A stretch of 64,000 nt of DNA from Lytechinus pictus. Its lineage: Eukaryota > Echinodermata > Echinoidea > Temnopleuroida > Toxopneustidae. Every line of letters starts with the position of its first letter. The first letter of the stretch is position 1. The stretch spans positions 17,687,701 through 17,751,700 of the forward strand of contig NC_087252.1 in NCBI RefSeq assembly GCF_037042905.1, in the 5' to 3' direction. Below are positions 23,160-35,195 of this stretch, in pieces. The notes beneath the pieces were generated by a model that made no database searches, was not told where the DNA came from, and saw only the letters and a list, made by a program, of their open reading frames with translations. Both the position numbers and the translations under genes were made by a program.

Positions 23160-23545
23160 AATACTACATGACTTGCACTGCGCTGCTAGTAAACGAATCC
23201 GAATAAAAAGAAAGTGCGTGAGGAATTAGGCTCTGATTGCGGCTACACAGTGCTCGTTCAGGAAGCATTATATATATAAAGTCAGCACTAATAGTAGAAC
23301 CTGTAGCCCACTTGTAGGAAACATTTCGTAGAAAGAGTTTGAATCTCGTCAGTTTGACGCAGACAAATCCAAGATAAGATCCCAACGTCGGAAGTTTAAA
23401 TAGAGAATTCAGTGCAGATATTGACGACGCTTGTCAATACACAAGCCGAACCTGCTTTTTTCTTCTGCGGCTGTGAGATCCCGAACAAAAAACTAACGAC
23501 GAAAGGGTCATAGATTCGAATTGGCGCTGTTTCTAACATTTATTA
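23160..23545 (+). repeat. TRIM-unit 5' block A (unit 2)
   Basis: Homologous to 7738-8075 (see there). It lies 5.1 kb upstream of the gene 2 start, compared with 5.1-5.4 kb for gene 1. Sequence similarity fades at about 23550. The promoter-like block B found upstream of gene 1 is not visible here. Confidence 0.75.
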
Positions 23546-25079
23546 CATTATGCGTAGGCTAAGCTCCAAATGTTGCAGTGGTGAGACGACTGGACAATGT
23601 CATCTGGCTCGCGCAGGAGGACACAAAGAAACATAATTGGTAAGTTCGCAAACTATCACACTAGAAATGAAGCGTACCAAGCCTTGGGATAACATTACAT
23701 TATGTTGTAATTGGTAATAACGAGAGAAGTTCCAAAATCAAAATCCATGAATATCTGACGAAGAAAGATTTGAACCTGTTAGAACACTCAAGGAAGTAAA
23801 ACGCGATTTCATTTCAAAAATTTGTACCGAGGATGGTAAGATAATCGAGAAGAATGTCATTGATGACCTTGATACCACAACAATAATGTTCAGACACTCA
23901 CTTTGTTATCAGAGGGTCGCATAGGCGACACTACAAACTTGAGCGTTAGGGCGACACATTACCTCCTCCGGGCTTCTCAGCGAATATATACAGAAAGATC
24001 TTCTCATACAAAAAAAAATCGGGCGTTCTGAGCAGATGTTGGGATCATTTTTGACACCTGTAATTACCATGATGACAACTATAATGTAAAGATTCTATCG
24101 CCAATATTTTGACCAACAAACAGAGTGCGTGATCAGAAACCTCCCTGTATACATTTTAACGGTTGTATAAATACACTTGACGGTAGACTGAACTACTCAA
24201 CTTAAAAAATAATATTCATTCCAACTTCATAGAATAGGCTTAATAGTCTGATGCATCATTGTATTTGAATGATGCTGGAAGTTTTGAATACATTACCAAA
24301 CTATTCATAAATCATGTCAAGAAGTGGGTGGAGCTTGGATGTGTTTAAAATCTAGTTAAGTGGACATATAACGAAATATATTATAGTATTTATGACTTAT
24401 ATTTTTCTATCGACCCTTTAGAAACGTTTTTCGAAGTCTTGTACATATACTTTGTATGTGATTTATAGGCAGTCAAAGAGACATATTCTGTACGAAGTCT
24501 TAATGAAATTTTACATGTGTTTTTTTCGTGAACTTAATTATTGTTTTTCTACCTTTGGACTATAATTTGGACCTGTAGTCTGAAATTAAATCGTGCATTT
24601 ACCATCTCGATTTTTAGTTGCCTTTCTTAGTTTTTCTCTCCACCCAATTGTTTGTGTTTGTTCGGGTGGTTGTTTGTTTTTAGATCATGTATCCGTCAAT
24701 CATACACAAACTGAACAGTCGTTTGCACAATATAAGCACTTTCTACACGACACAAATATTGTTAAAATTTACTCGTTTACCGTACACAGGTAGCTGGTAG
24801 GACAAAAGAAAAGTACAATAACTTCATTGCATAATTCATTGCGTTACATGATAAATATATTACAACTTAAAATGATGTTCAATGAAAATTGACTCATTAT
24901 AAGTTGAAAACACTAAAAAATAAATCAACCCAATGATGATAACCAACGGAACTTCACGCGAGAAAATGTTGCAACATCCGTTATAAGGTGGGGATTCCCA
25001 AATATGTATCATTCATCGTGAATATACATGTATCAAGATACTAAATATTTCAAACTAAATTGTACTGCTTCTAGGACTA
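23546..25079. other. Intergenic, no supported gene
   Basis: AT-rich, no repeat partners noticed. If gene 2 has an upstream first exon it may lie here or further right, but I could not recognise it. Confidence 0.4.
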
Positions 25080-25330
25080 TTTTGACATCACTACTACTAC
25101 TACTTCTACTGCTGCTTCTACTGCTACTAATGCTACTACTATTACTACTACTACTACTACAAATAATAATAATAATAATAATGACATTAATGCTACTATT
25201 ACTAAAACACCCGCTACTTCTTATACTATTAATAGTATTAATACTACTTCAGCAACAAAAATACATTAACATCAAATAACATTACCACTGCTTCTACTAC
25301 TAATATTACTACTACTACTACTACTACAAC
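25080..25330. repeat. (CTA)n microsatellite, compound
   Basis: Runs of CTA/ACT triplets with an internal AAT run (25161-25183). The leucine-rich ORF here is an artefact. Confidence 0.9.
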
Positions 25331-25676
25331 CCCTTCATCCAAAGGCCCTCCAGGTTTTTTCCGAAAGGGTGCATTGGGAGCGCCTGTTTGCCTCTTGTTG
25401 ACTGTAACTATATCTTTAGTTGGTCTAATTCCTATTTTGTCTAATCATCAAATAGTCTAAAATAAAACAAACTTTGTCTTATACAAATACGAGGCACAAA
25501 TCATTAATTTTGGTCCACTGTCGTCTTTTATTAATTTCTTTTTACCACAGTTTGTAGTCTAGTTGGTCATATATTAAACCGAACGATGTTAGACCATTTT
25601 GCCAACTGGCTGTAGGCCAAGTGGAATTATAAGCCGATTCAGACTAATGACTCTTTGATTCGGCTGAAAACTCGGG

Positions 25677-25850
25677 GAAAAGGGTTCCAAAGCTTCCGTC
25701 TAGGTAAAGCCCGGGGGTACCCAGTTAAAAAAACCAGTTGAAACCAGTTGAAATTTTAACTGGTTTCAACTGGAGTCAACTGGTACCAGTTGAAAAGGGT
25801 TCCAACGCTTCCGTTTACATGGTTTAGGGGCAAAGCCCGGGGGTAGACAG
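25677..25850. repeat. CAACTGG repeat cluster inside a short duplication
   Basis: AACCAGTTGAAACCAGTTGA and its inverted copies (AACTGGTTTCAACTGG, ACCAGTTG) lie at 25727-25791. They are bracketed by two direct copies of a G-rich block: AAAGGGTTCCAAAGCTTCCG to AAAGCCCGGGGGTA, at 25679-25719 and 25795-25845. Non-coding; possibly the remnant of a foldback element. Confidence 0.6.
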
Positions 25851-25934
25851 AGGGTTGGATTAGGATAGAGTAAGGGGCATAATTCCCCTAAATTTTTTCA
25901 CAAGTTATCATTCAAATAGAAGACAACACACATT

Positions 25935-26580
25935 CCTTAACTTTTCGAAATGTGGTATACCATTTTGTTTAATGGAGTACCACAAGGTTCTTTTTTCGGT
26001 CCATTTTTTCTGATTTATATCAACGGCATGTACTTTGTGCTAAACACATTAAATTACATATTGTTTGCGGATGACACAAGTGTTTGTCTATCCCATCGTG
26101 ATATTGATATCCTAGCAAAGACTCCTAGACTTTCAAAACTATCTAGTGGGTTTCGAGGTAATATGCTATCACTGAATGGAAACATATTATGATATACATT
26201 TTAATTATAGGACGGCTAATGGTAAGTGTGATTTAAGATTAAAACCTGACTCATTGGAATGTCTGTTAAAATCAACTTTAATGGAACGATCACTTGAAAC
26301 ACATCAGTAAATCATTTTCTCGAAATATAAACTACACTATATTGAATACATTGAACCTGACAAAATTATATGCATTTTGCACAATAGTCTTATTCTACCT
26401 GTTGTGTCATGTTGCAATTTTTTTTGGACAATATCAAGGAATGTCACATATGAAGTTCTTCTGTTGTAAACAAAGCAATTCATATTTTTTGCTAGTTGGT
26501 TTGGTTACCCTGACCATATTGAACTGCAAAGTCTTGCTGTTGATGATATCCATTTCCTTCAAACTTCCCTTTTAATCTAT
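25935..26580 (+). pseudogene. LINE reverse transcriptase, decayed fragment
   Basis: NGVPQGSFFGPFFLIYINGM (about 25971-26030) and ILFADDTS (about 26058-26081) are the RT core motifs. The downstream frames 26294-26440 resemble the thumb region (LNLTKLYAFCTIVLFYL). Upstream and downstream parts are missing or shifted, so the element is dead. Similar in type to the LINE at 1-1506. Confidence 0.75.
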
Positions 26581-26763
26581 CGATTTAGTGCCGGAATGTT
26601 ACCTGCCCGCTTTTCCACTAGATTTTCTGTTGCCTTTATATGCCTAGATTATAAGCTAAGAAAACCTTCCATTTTTGTTACTACCAACTGCAGAACATCT
26701 CTCAGCAATGTAAACTGCATTATTGGCATTTCCTTTCCAGTGATGAAGCATAGACAAATTAAG

Positions 26764-27440
26764 ACCTGGCTTATCCACATCCTCCAGGAGCGACCAAAGA
26801 CATTCCAACGTGTCACTACCGGTATGATTACTTTTAATCAAATCAAGTATTTGCAAAGTGCTTCATTTTATTGCTATCGTTTAAATTTTGCCTACTATTT
26901 GAAAGTTCAGGTTGTTTTGTGAGAATTATTTTGTTTATGTTCCAGGTGGTCTATCAACGGAAAGTGAATGTTATATCTGTTTGCTTTAATAACTTAGGTT
27001 TTCCATGATTAGTATTTTAAATTAGCAATATCTAAATCACATTTTGTTGGTTCACATTTGAATAGAATGTGAATCTTATACATATATTTCCAGATATTTG
27101 GGCGATCCCAAATGGAGGGATATCAAAAGTAGCAGATAATATGTGAACAGTTGCATCACAAAAATGTATTTAATCGCTTAAATTGTAGTCAAAGTAACTA
27201 TGGCAGATGATATGTTTAATCAATAATGAACAAACAATCAACGTTTTAATAATATCATTTTATCAGCGATAGAACTTACGAATTAACCTTGTCCACATCC
27301 TATAGATCTCATCATCCACATCGCACGGTTCTTGATAGAGTGATCACTGACATTCTACCTGTATTCTTTCACTACTGGTATGATTACTTCTAAATAGATA
27401 TTGTATATTTCAAGCTCTATATTATATTGCTGTTAATATA
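26764..27440 (+). repeat. Pair of short direct repeats with splice-donor-like ends
   Basis: 26764-26890 and about 27290-27440 share CTTGTCCACATCCT-like sequence and then ACTACYGGTATGATTACTT. The first copy is preceded by TTTCCTTTCCAG (ends about 26740). The two look like decayed duplicated exon or transposon pieces; coding support is weak. Confidence 0.4.
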
Positions 27441-28359
27441 ATACCGTATGTCATTTCATGTATACTATCTCTTTTTTTCTTGATTTATTTAATGGTCTGT
27501 TATTTAACCCTTATCATTCTTTTTTTTTTCCAAAAAAATTGTCACAATGCTATCGACCATAAAAATCTAGTTTAATTTTTTACTACATCTATGAAGACTG
27601 CCATGAACATATCGCGACAAACTCTCCGAGGTCATTAAATCATAATGACGTCATCCACGCGCCATTTGTATTTTTATTCATGAGATTGATCATTACAAAT
27701 TCACCAAATTCGGGAACGAAAAAAAAAAACTTTTTAAAATTTATTTCATGTTCTCCAAAATCTTATACGCACATTTTAGGTGATATGAAGATGAGAGAGC
27801 TGATGATGTAACACATTTGTTTAATATTGGTCTTTCGTTATATGGATTATAGAATACTTCATATTTTGGAAATCTTGCAATAAGGAAACTCTTCATTGAA
27901 TCACAATATGTTACCAAAAATGCATGTAATCAAGAAGGGCTTAAACATTTTTTTTTCATGCAATAATACAAAGTAAATAGATGGTGGGTGATGTCAAGTT
28001 AAGACCATCCATTTTGCTGGTCGGTAATGGTACATGCCAATCACTTATGTGAATTTAAGCAAAAAGTGAAAATGATTTTAAACTCTTATTCTACTTTGAG
28101 TTTTGATGAAATTTCAGCGTTATGCTTGTTATATCTATCTTTATAGACCTCTTTGCTCGAGAATAGTTTTGAAAGACTAACGTTGAATGTTTGGTGGATG
28201 GGTTGTCTATAATGTCTCAAAGCGCCACACAAAAATATTCCAACTTAGCTAGTCAATTCTAGAACATTATGTTTGCATTTACCTCAGTCATATCCCAATA
28301 CTTTTTCAATATTCAAGTCAAATCAAGCAGTTTTCTTCTTCTTCTTCCTTTTATGTCAG
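27441..28359. other. Upstream region of gene 2, presumed intron
   Basis: The section at about 27590-28170 has features of a decayed family-2 foldback element (GAAGATGAGAGAGCTGATGA; TTTTGATGAAATTTCAGCGT). The end (28331-28359) is a pyrimidine tract with AG. Confidence 0.45.
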
Positions 28360-28600
28360 GGTGCATTGTGACAGATGGCGTCAATGGAGAGAGCTAGATA
28401 AATCACGTTGGGCATGTAAGGGTCTTTACTGTGATTCAGAGCTGCCATTGTGGGTAAAATACATTTGTGGTTTATATACATTTTGCAGTATTATTTATTA
28501 CACGGTTGACCTGCAAACTGGAGTTGAAAATATCTAAAAATTCTACAGATTTTGTAAATAATTGTAGGTTTCTCTTATATACATTGTAGTAGCACAGATC
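28360..28600 (+). other. 5' UTR part of the TRIM gene 2 exon, with splice acceptor
   Basis: Acceptor-like TTCTTCCTTTTATGTCAG ends at 28359. The stretch AGGGTCTTTACTGTGATTCA (28420) matches the equivalent before gene 3 (GGGTCTTTTTGCAGTTATTC, 49861), followed in both by AGAGCTG. Confidence 0.6.
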
Positions 28601-30472
28601 ATGGCGACACTTGAGCATACTGTTTTGCAAAGTTTAAAGTGTCCCGTTTGTTTTGGTTTGCTGAACGATCCAAAACAACTTTCATGTTCACACACATTTT
28701 GTCAAAAATGTATTCAAGGTATTCTAGCATTCTCTGTACAGAGGAATACTTTATTATGTCCAATATGTAGAAACAGAACAAATGTCACAGATGGTGATGT
28801 TGCAAATCTTAAAACTAATATACCTGTTAAGTCACTTGTTGATGACGTCAGGAATAGTAAACAGCTCTGTGACGTGTGTGAAGAGCAATCAAGAGCCACA
28901 CAATTCTGTTGCGAATGTGGTAAGAATATGTGTAACGCATGTCTGCAAGATCATAACAACTGGAAACCACATCTCAAGCATAAAGTAGTGAGCGTTGAAG
29001 AAATCAGGAAGGGTAGGGTAGTCTTAAAGAAGAAGGTTTACTGTAAAGAAGAAGTGCACACATCAGATGAATGTGAATGCTCTGATGTCTGCACGACATG
29101 TAAGAAGCTCATTTGTATGAGATGTCGCATGCTCTACCACGAGAAAAAAGGCCACGATGTGGAAGATTTAAGAGAGTACAATTCGTCTTTCAAAAAGAGC
29201 TCTGAATTACTTCAGGGTCAAGGAAAGACAAAAGCTACAGCAGTCAAGAATCATATGACGTGTAATGATAACCAAATCAAACGTGTTCATGATCACATTA
29301 ATGCTGAAAATGTGAAGCTTGACAAGCTTTGTGAAGATGCTATCAAGAAAATAAAAGAGAGGAATGCTACCTTGAAAATGCAACTAGATGATCAGAGAGA
29401 AGAATTATGCAAGAGTTTAAATAATATGAAAATTGATGATGAGAGGTTGGTTAAGAGTATTGAGAGTGCGAGTGATTTGCTGAGTAATACTTTGAAAGCC
29501 CCACTAGAAGGAGATGTTGTAGCAATTCGTGATTCATTGTATGGAGAATTGAAAAATGTATTACTTAGGGAAAATCCAAAGAAGAAGGTTGCTACTGATG
29601 TAGGTGATCATGCAGAGGAACTGACGTTTACACCGAGCTGCGATCCTGATACATTGTCAATGGGGGAATTGAGGTTTGTGAATTGCGAGCCTGCGAAATG
29701 CAATGTATTACTCTCAAAGAAAGATAGTATGAATGGCATGACGGCTTCAAAGAATGGTATGATGGCTGTTGGTTATAGCATTGGAGGGATTGATATATTC
29801 TCTGTTGATGGTCAGCTGCAGAAAACAGTCATTAAAGATGTATCGATACGTAAAATAGGATTCCTCTCTGATAGTCGATATGTTGTACTTGATACACATA
29901 ATAAGATATCACTGTACACATCAGATGAAGAGAAGCAGGATGTAACATTCGATACTCTAGGTAAGAGTGAAGGTGGGACATGTGGTCTCACTGTAGACAG
30001 CAATGATCTGATCTATGTTAGCTACAGGAAAGCTAAGAAGATCCAGGTATTCTCACCATCAAGTGGGAAGGCTATCAGGGTGATACCATGCGATGGGTAT
30101 GAACCTGCACAAATCACAAGTTATGGTGATTCATTGATCGTTATCCAGTTTTATAATGCGATAATACGCATTGACAAAAAGGGTAATATAATGCACAAAT
30201 TAAGGAAACCTCTGGAATTTCACCTCTTTGCTGCTGTGGGTAAAGACAATACAATCCTGATTGCCTCTGTAAGATACGAGGAAGGTCTGCTCAATATCGA
30301 TGAGTACACCGGTGAGCTGAAACACATCAAGACCCTTATCTCTGAATACAAGATTGAGAAACCTAAAAGAAACTGGTATTACATTCGCCAGTTCCAGTCC
30401 GGGGAGATAGCTTTCTGTACACCGAATAGGCTCTATATATTCAATCTAGTGACTAATAAAGTTACCTCGTAA
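28601..30472 (+). CDS. TRIM-family E3 ubiquitin ligase, RING-B-box-coiled-coil-beta-propeller (paralogue 2)
   Basis: 623 aa, single coding exon, ATG in context GATCATGG. RING: C14, C17, C29, H31, C34, C37, then CPIC at 53-56. B-box1 at about 90-127 (LCDVC, FCCECGKNMCNAC, H118). B-box2 at about 148-185 with the unusual C-x4-H first pair (CKEEVH) and CTTCKKLICMRC. Coiled coil about 195-320; propeller about 377-619. The linker from VGDHAEELTFTPSCDPDTLS to MGELRFV is identical in all three paralogues. Expected activity is ubiquitin transfer in the cytosol, with the propeller selecting the substrate; no signal peptide or membrane segment is visible. More similar to paralogue 3 than to paralogue 1 in the coiled coil (HINAEVKLDKLCE-type sequence). 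Confidence 0.94.
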   Translation: MATLEHTVLQSLKCPVCFGLLNDPKQLSCSHTFCQKCIQGILAFSVQRNTLLCPICRNRTNVTDGDVANLKTNIPVKSLVDDVRNSKQLCDVCEEQSRATQFCCECGKNMCNACLQDHNNWKPHLKHKVVSVEEIRKGRVVLKKKVYCKEEVHTSDECECSDVCTTCKKLICMRCRMLYHEKKGHDVEDLREYNSSFKKSSELLQGQGKTKATAVKNHMTCNDNQIKRVHDHINAENVKLDKLCEDAIKKIKERNATLKMQLDDQREELCKSLNNMKIDDERLVKSIESASDLLSNTLKAPLEGDVVAIRDSLYGELKNVLLRENPKKKVATDVGDHAEELTFTPSCDPDTLSMGELRFVNCEPAKCNVLLSKKDSMNGMTASKNGMMAVGYSIGGIDIFSVDGQLQKTVIKDVSIRKIGFLSDSRYVVLDTHNKISLYTSDEEKQDVTFDTLGKSEGGTCGLTVDSNDLIYVSYRKAKKIQVFSPSSGKAIRVIPCDGYEPAQITSYGDSLIVIQFYNAIIRIDKKGNIMHKLRKPLEFHLFAAVGKDNTILIASVRYEEGLLNIDEYTGELKHIKTLISEYKIEKPKRNWYYIRQFQSGEIAFCTPNRLYIFNLVTNKVTS

Positions 30473-31193
30473 GAACATGGTGTCCGAAGTGTTTAAGAGT
30501 CAAATCTTTTTTTACTAATAACAAATTATTTAATTCACCAGTTTCAACATTAATCTTGGTAGTCCATTACTGCCAAATCAAGAAATTTTATTCATTCCAT
30601 TCGACAAAAACAATCACGTAATAGAATAGTAAAAAAAAAAATTACATGATATACAACGATAAAAAATCATTGGTATTTATTACATACAGAGGAAAGTAAT
30701 ACAATTAGACATGAGACGCTGCAAAAATTAAACAGAAAAAAATAACTTCAACTGAAGAAGCTCTCTCCTAACCTGTGCCCAAACTGTATCACTTCTAACT
30801 TAGTTTCAGGCATGTCATGTTAGGGTATACTTAGATTCTATATACTGCTCCAATATTTACCATTCTTGGAATAAAAAAGATGGATGGCTTTATACTAGAA
30901 TCTCCATTTTCAGTAGAAATTATTTGAACAAAGAGACTGTTTAATGTTGTTTTTTTTTCCTCCAAAATATCATCATATTTTAATAGAAAGAAATATGTTC
31001 AATCATAAGCACATGTATATGACACCAAATAAATATTTACAAGTGAACACAGTAGATTACATTGATTATTCGGAAAAGATTCAAACCTACATTTCATAAC
31101 CAAAGTTTACTTTTTGGATGAAGTATAAATGAATATTCTATGACATAAATGACTGTTGTCGACAACGAAACCAGTAATGAGTCTGGTACCCTA

Positions 31194-31481
31194 CACACTA
31201 AGAAATAAAGGTTCAAAATTGAACCCCGAAAGGTTGATGCAAAATCAGCACCCTATGGGTTCAAAAATTGAACCCCTGATTTGGGGTTCAAAAATTGAAC
31301 CCTGCGGTTGGGGTTCATTTTTGCACAACTAAATTTTAAATTGAACCCCTAGGGGTGCAGTTTTGAACCCGCAGGGTGCAAAAATGAACCCCAACCGCAG
31401 GGTTCAATTTTTGAACCCATAGGGTGCTGATTTTGCATCAACCTTTCGGGGTCCAATTTTGAACCTTTATTTCTTAGTGTG
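31194..31481. mobile_element. Near-perfect palindromic MITE with TA target site
   Basis: Ends CACACTAAGAAATAAAGGTT and the exact complement AACCTTTATTTCTTAGTGTG, flanked by TA (31192-31193, 31482-31483). Inside, GGTTCAAAATTGAACCCC-type motifs alternate in both directions, so almost the whole 288 bp folds on itself. The unit 3 sequence at about 52915 has the empty site. TA flanks fit a Tc1/mariner-type non-autonomous element. The high arm identity suggests a recent insertion. Confidence 0.92.
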
Positions 31482-31570
31482 TATAGTACAGATACATGTA
31501 AAAGACTTTTGAAATGTATGATTTTGGTTGAAAATGGGGATATTTCAAATACTAGTCCAAATTGATATTA

Positions 31571-32233
31571 GCGCGTTTTCGCCCAGCGTCGTACGACGCT
31601 ATCTACGACGTAGAACGATCTCTTGGTTCGTGCGTCCGTCGCGCTCAACTCTCGCTTGTAAGCAGTTTCGCAAATCGCTGAACGCGGCCGGATCGACTGC
31701 ATGGCTGGCATGTAATGTTGACACGCCAACATATGCATTGTATATGTTCCTACTATGTGCACACAACTGGCAGTGCCATGTGTCTTGCAGTCGCGTCGTC
31801 GACCGAGCCATGCAACGGCTTTTCAATCATATTTCAATAATCATACTCGTTTAAACTTCTACTGTAACATTTTGAAATTATACTTTGCTTGATTTTAGTA
31901 TAATTGAAATGGTACTCACCGAAAAACTCGCATTCGAGTCCATGTTTTGAAGCTTTCAGCTATCAGTGTAGTCAGAGTAGAGTACAACATGTGCATGCAC
32001 GCGATGGGCGAATGTGTTTACATCGGCTCAGCTTGCTCGCTCTACAAGCGATCTGATTGGCTGTTGACGGCTGTTGACAAATCCTACGTTCTAATGCGGA
32101 CGCCCGCTAATTTGCGGAAGAACCGTCCGTGATTTGAGCTCAAGAACGCTCGGGCCTCTGTTTCCATGGAAGTTGGCGATTTTTGCACACGACCCTTACG
32201 TTCTACGTCGTACGACGCTGGGCGAAAACGCGC
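31571..32233. mobile_element. GC-rich DNA element with about 30-bp terminal inverted repeats
   Basis: Left end GCGCGTTTTCGCCCAGCGTC then GTACGACG; the right end is its complement, apparently exact (GACGCTGGGCGAAAACGCGC). TA lies on both sides (31569-31570, 32234-32235). The inside is unrelated to the host DNA, with many CGs and no transposase motif. The empty site is visible in unit 3 (about 52985). Non-autonomous. Confidence 0.88.
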
Positions 32234-33842
32234 TATTATGTAAGTGCACGCAGGTGCGTATCTTGGGAATAAGCCAGGTAGCTCCAGGGATTAGAAATAA
32301 GATTAAAAAAAGTAAAAACCTACCCCCCCCCAAAAAAAAAAAGAAAAAAAAAAGCAATGATTAATCACAATAACAGTTTAATCTGATTTAAAACAATCAA
32401 TCCACCAATATCAGATCAACAAGACCAAAAATTCGGATTTTAGAAAATCCTGGCGAAAGTTTACCCCTAACATGGCTTTTCATAGACCCAATATTGAGAG
32501 AGGTGAGTTGATAGACATAATACACGTGACGTGATAACGGTGAATTCTACACTGGAGAGTAAAATTTATTTGTAATCATTCTTTATCATTATGATTTGGC
32601 TTGTATGATAATATTAATTGTAATATAAGAAATTCATGCATATGATAAAGATTTAAATTAACCGAATTTTTTAGGTTACTGGGTTTTTTTTTTTTTTTGG
32701 GGGGGGGTGTTACATACCCTACTGGGATGATATGATATGTTCATGATTTCGATGTATTTATCAGTTTGTTCATAATAATTTTCATTACATATCCCTTTTT
32801 CGATATTATCACTAGCATAAATATAAATCAATGAGCGATGAAAACAAACATACAAGTCAAATTCGAAATCAATACAAATAGAAATCATAAGAACCTCAGT
32901 CCAATTCTTGTCATCGCGAATTGGGAATAACCTTCATCAAAATGTAGAAAGGAAATGTCCAATCATTTTGTTTAGAGCTGTAGAATGAAAGGACCAATAG
33001 TGATACATAGGCCTACAATTATATATACATATTTCGTCTTATTGTTAATAACATTTATTGAATTTCTTTACTGTTATACGCTGTATAATTGATTTCATCA
33101 CATATATTCGGTTCATTTGCCAAATCGAATGAGAAAATCGTTTTTCATGTAAAAATAAGGGTGTTTTTTGAAAGTGTATTGTTCATTCTTGATCACAAGT
33201 AAAACACGAGGTTGACTGAAGGTAGGCTACCGTGATGCATTTCACTTACCCTTGCTATTTCCGGAGTCATTTCGCCAAACAAATGTAGAATAAATCAGCA
33301 ATGACAGTTGCATTGTATCTTCATGATCTTGTTTGATCTCATTCATTCATTCAATCATAAATCTAATTTCTCGAATTCATTACCATCTGTAACACGTTTC
33401 ATTTAGATTTTATAGATGGATAATATTGGAATATATTACCTGATAAACTTAAACAGTGCCCTTCCATCTATGTGTTTTTTACTACAAGTGGTGTTAATAT
33501 CGTGTGGTTTTATTTTCAACCAATTGTTGTATTTGTGTAGAGCTTCATAAGAATAATAATTATTATTATTAGCATTATTATCAGAGGGACACCGACGAAA
33601 AACAAAGCTTTTATTGAAACTTTCAAAGCAATTGATTTAAATCCAAACGATTTTCATGAAAAAAAACAATTATTGAGAGAGCGAACGTTGAGCAGGCATG
33701 GAAATGGTTTTTAAAATTGATTGCAAGGCTCGAGATGTATGATCATAAAAAAAGTGTAGATAAGTACAGCGTGCATAGGAATGGTATTGACGCTTCACAA
33801 AGCAGAGAATAGGAGAAACAAAAATATGAGGAATCAAAGACA

Positions 33843-34146
33843 ATAATAATAATAATATAGAGTATTTCTAAAGCGCCAAATCAACATTGATTATGTGCTC
33901 AAGGCGCTGAAATATACTTGGTACATGTATATTACTATTACCCCCAGCTGCAGCTGAGCGGCCATATAGGCGCTAAAGCATTCAAGGAATAAATCCTACC
34001 GGGTACCCATTCACCTCACCTGGGTCGAGTGCAGCACAATGTGGATACATTTCTTGCCGAAGGAAATTACGCCATGGCTGGGATTCGAACCCACGACCCT
34101 CTGTTTCAAAGTCCGAAGACTAATCCACTGGGCCACAACGCTCCAC
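33843..34146 (-). mobile_element. tRNA-derived SINE, minus-strand copy
   Basis: Read on the minus strand: head GTGGAGCGTTGTGGCCCAGT, B box (plus-strand 34080-34091), CCATGGCGTAATTTC body, AAGCGCC and an ATT-type tail at 33843-33858. It interrupts the unit 2 flank; unit 0 has the uninterrupted site at about 2440 (GGACAAAGGGATGAAAGG). Confidence 0.9.
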
Positions 34147-34707
34147 AAAATGGATGAAAGGAAGGGAAAAAGAAAAAGGGTTATAAGATTGATACCAATC
34201 AAATGTATAAAGTGCCTTACAGATGTATGTCCACATATTACATCTTATCTAATTGAGGTTATCATTTATTTTTTATGTGTGTAAAATGCTATTACGTAAT
34301 TTTGCTGTTTAAGTGTAATATGTTCAAAGTTTAAGCTCTCTTTCATATTCAGCGGAATGACCAATTTTTTAAACTGTAAATGTAAAAGTATTGGGCTTGA
34401 GTTTGAGGTAACTCAAGATGGCAATCGTGGTAATGGTGGAGTTCATTATTTACTCGAAATATATTGTTTAAAATGTTGGGTAGTTATTAAACTGAAACTG
34501 ATTCAACTTATAAATGTAATAAATTTTGTAAGTGTTAAAAAGAACAATCCTTCTAGTGTTGATGATTTACATGAATTACAATTCGCATGTCGTCTGTTTT
34601 TAAAATAACAGCTTTCTATATACACGATATGCCGTGCGGTTTCACAATGATAGAATTTCGGTTCAATTCGGGAAGAAAACAATGAAGGTTACATAGTAAT
34701 GATTTAA

Positions 34708-35195
34708 AGGGAAAGCTCGCCCTGACAAAAAGTTTATTGTAAAAATAGCATAAAAAATGAAACAAAAATATTAACGAAGGTTTGAGGAAATTCCATCATA
34801 GAATAAAAAAAGTTATCAAATTATTTGATTTGGAACGTCATATGAGAGCAGCTTTCCTTCATGTAGTATGGAAAAAAACTTAAAGAAATTTCGCTTTCTC
34901 ATAAAATAAAAACAAAATTATTGTACCTTCAGTATGTCAATACACAAATCATTTTACACGTCCTCCTAAAAAGGAAATTTAGAATAAGTCATCACGAACC
35001 ATTAAAATATCAAATTTATGCATTTTATTTTGCACAACATATGAGGTACTTGCTCGTTTATGACGTCACAAATCCAAATTTTAATACCTTTTTTTTTTTA
35101 ATATTGAATGGATTTTCCTCAAACCTTCACCCCTATTTTTTGTTCTGCTATTTTTTACAACAAACTTTTCTATACATGTAAGCTGAACTTCTCTT
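34708..35195. mobile_element. Foldback MITE, family 1, unit 2 copy
   Basis: TTAA on both sides (34704-34707, 35196-35199). Left end AGGGAAAGCTCGCCCTGACA; the right end is its inverted relative, with ACAACAAACTTTTC. Orthologous in position to 2997-3738. Confidence 0.87.

Noticed and set aside
31528-31854. 108-codon ORF as a gene
   Set aside because: It spans the left terminus of a DNA element and lacks any motif or conservation in other units.
34080-34130. tRNA gene suggested by B box and A box
   Set aside because: There is no cloverleaf with paired acceptor stem, and the sequence is repeated with SINE body and tail.
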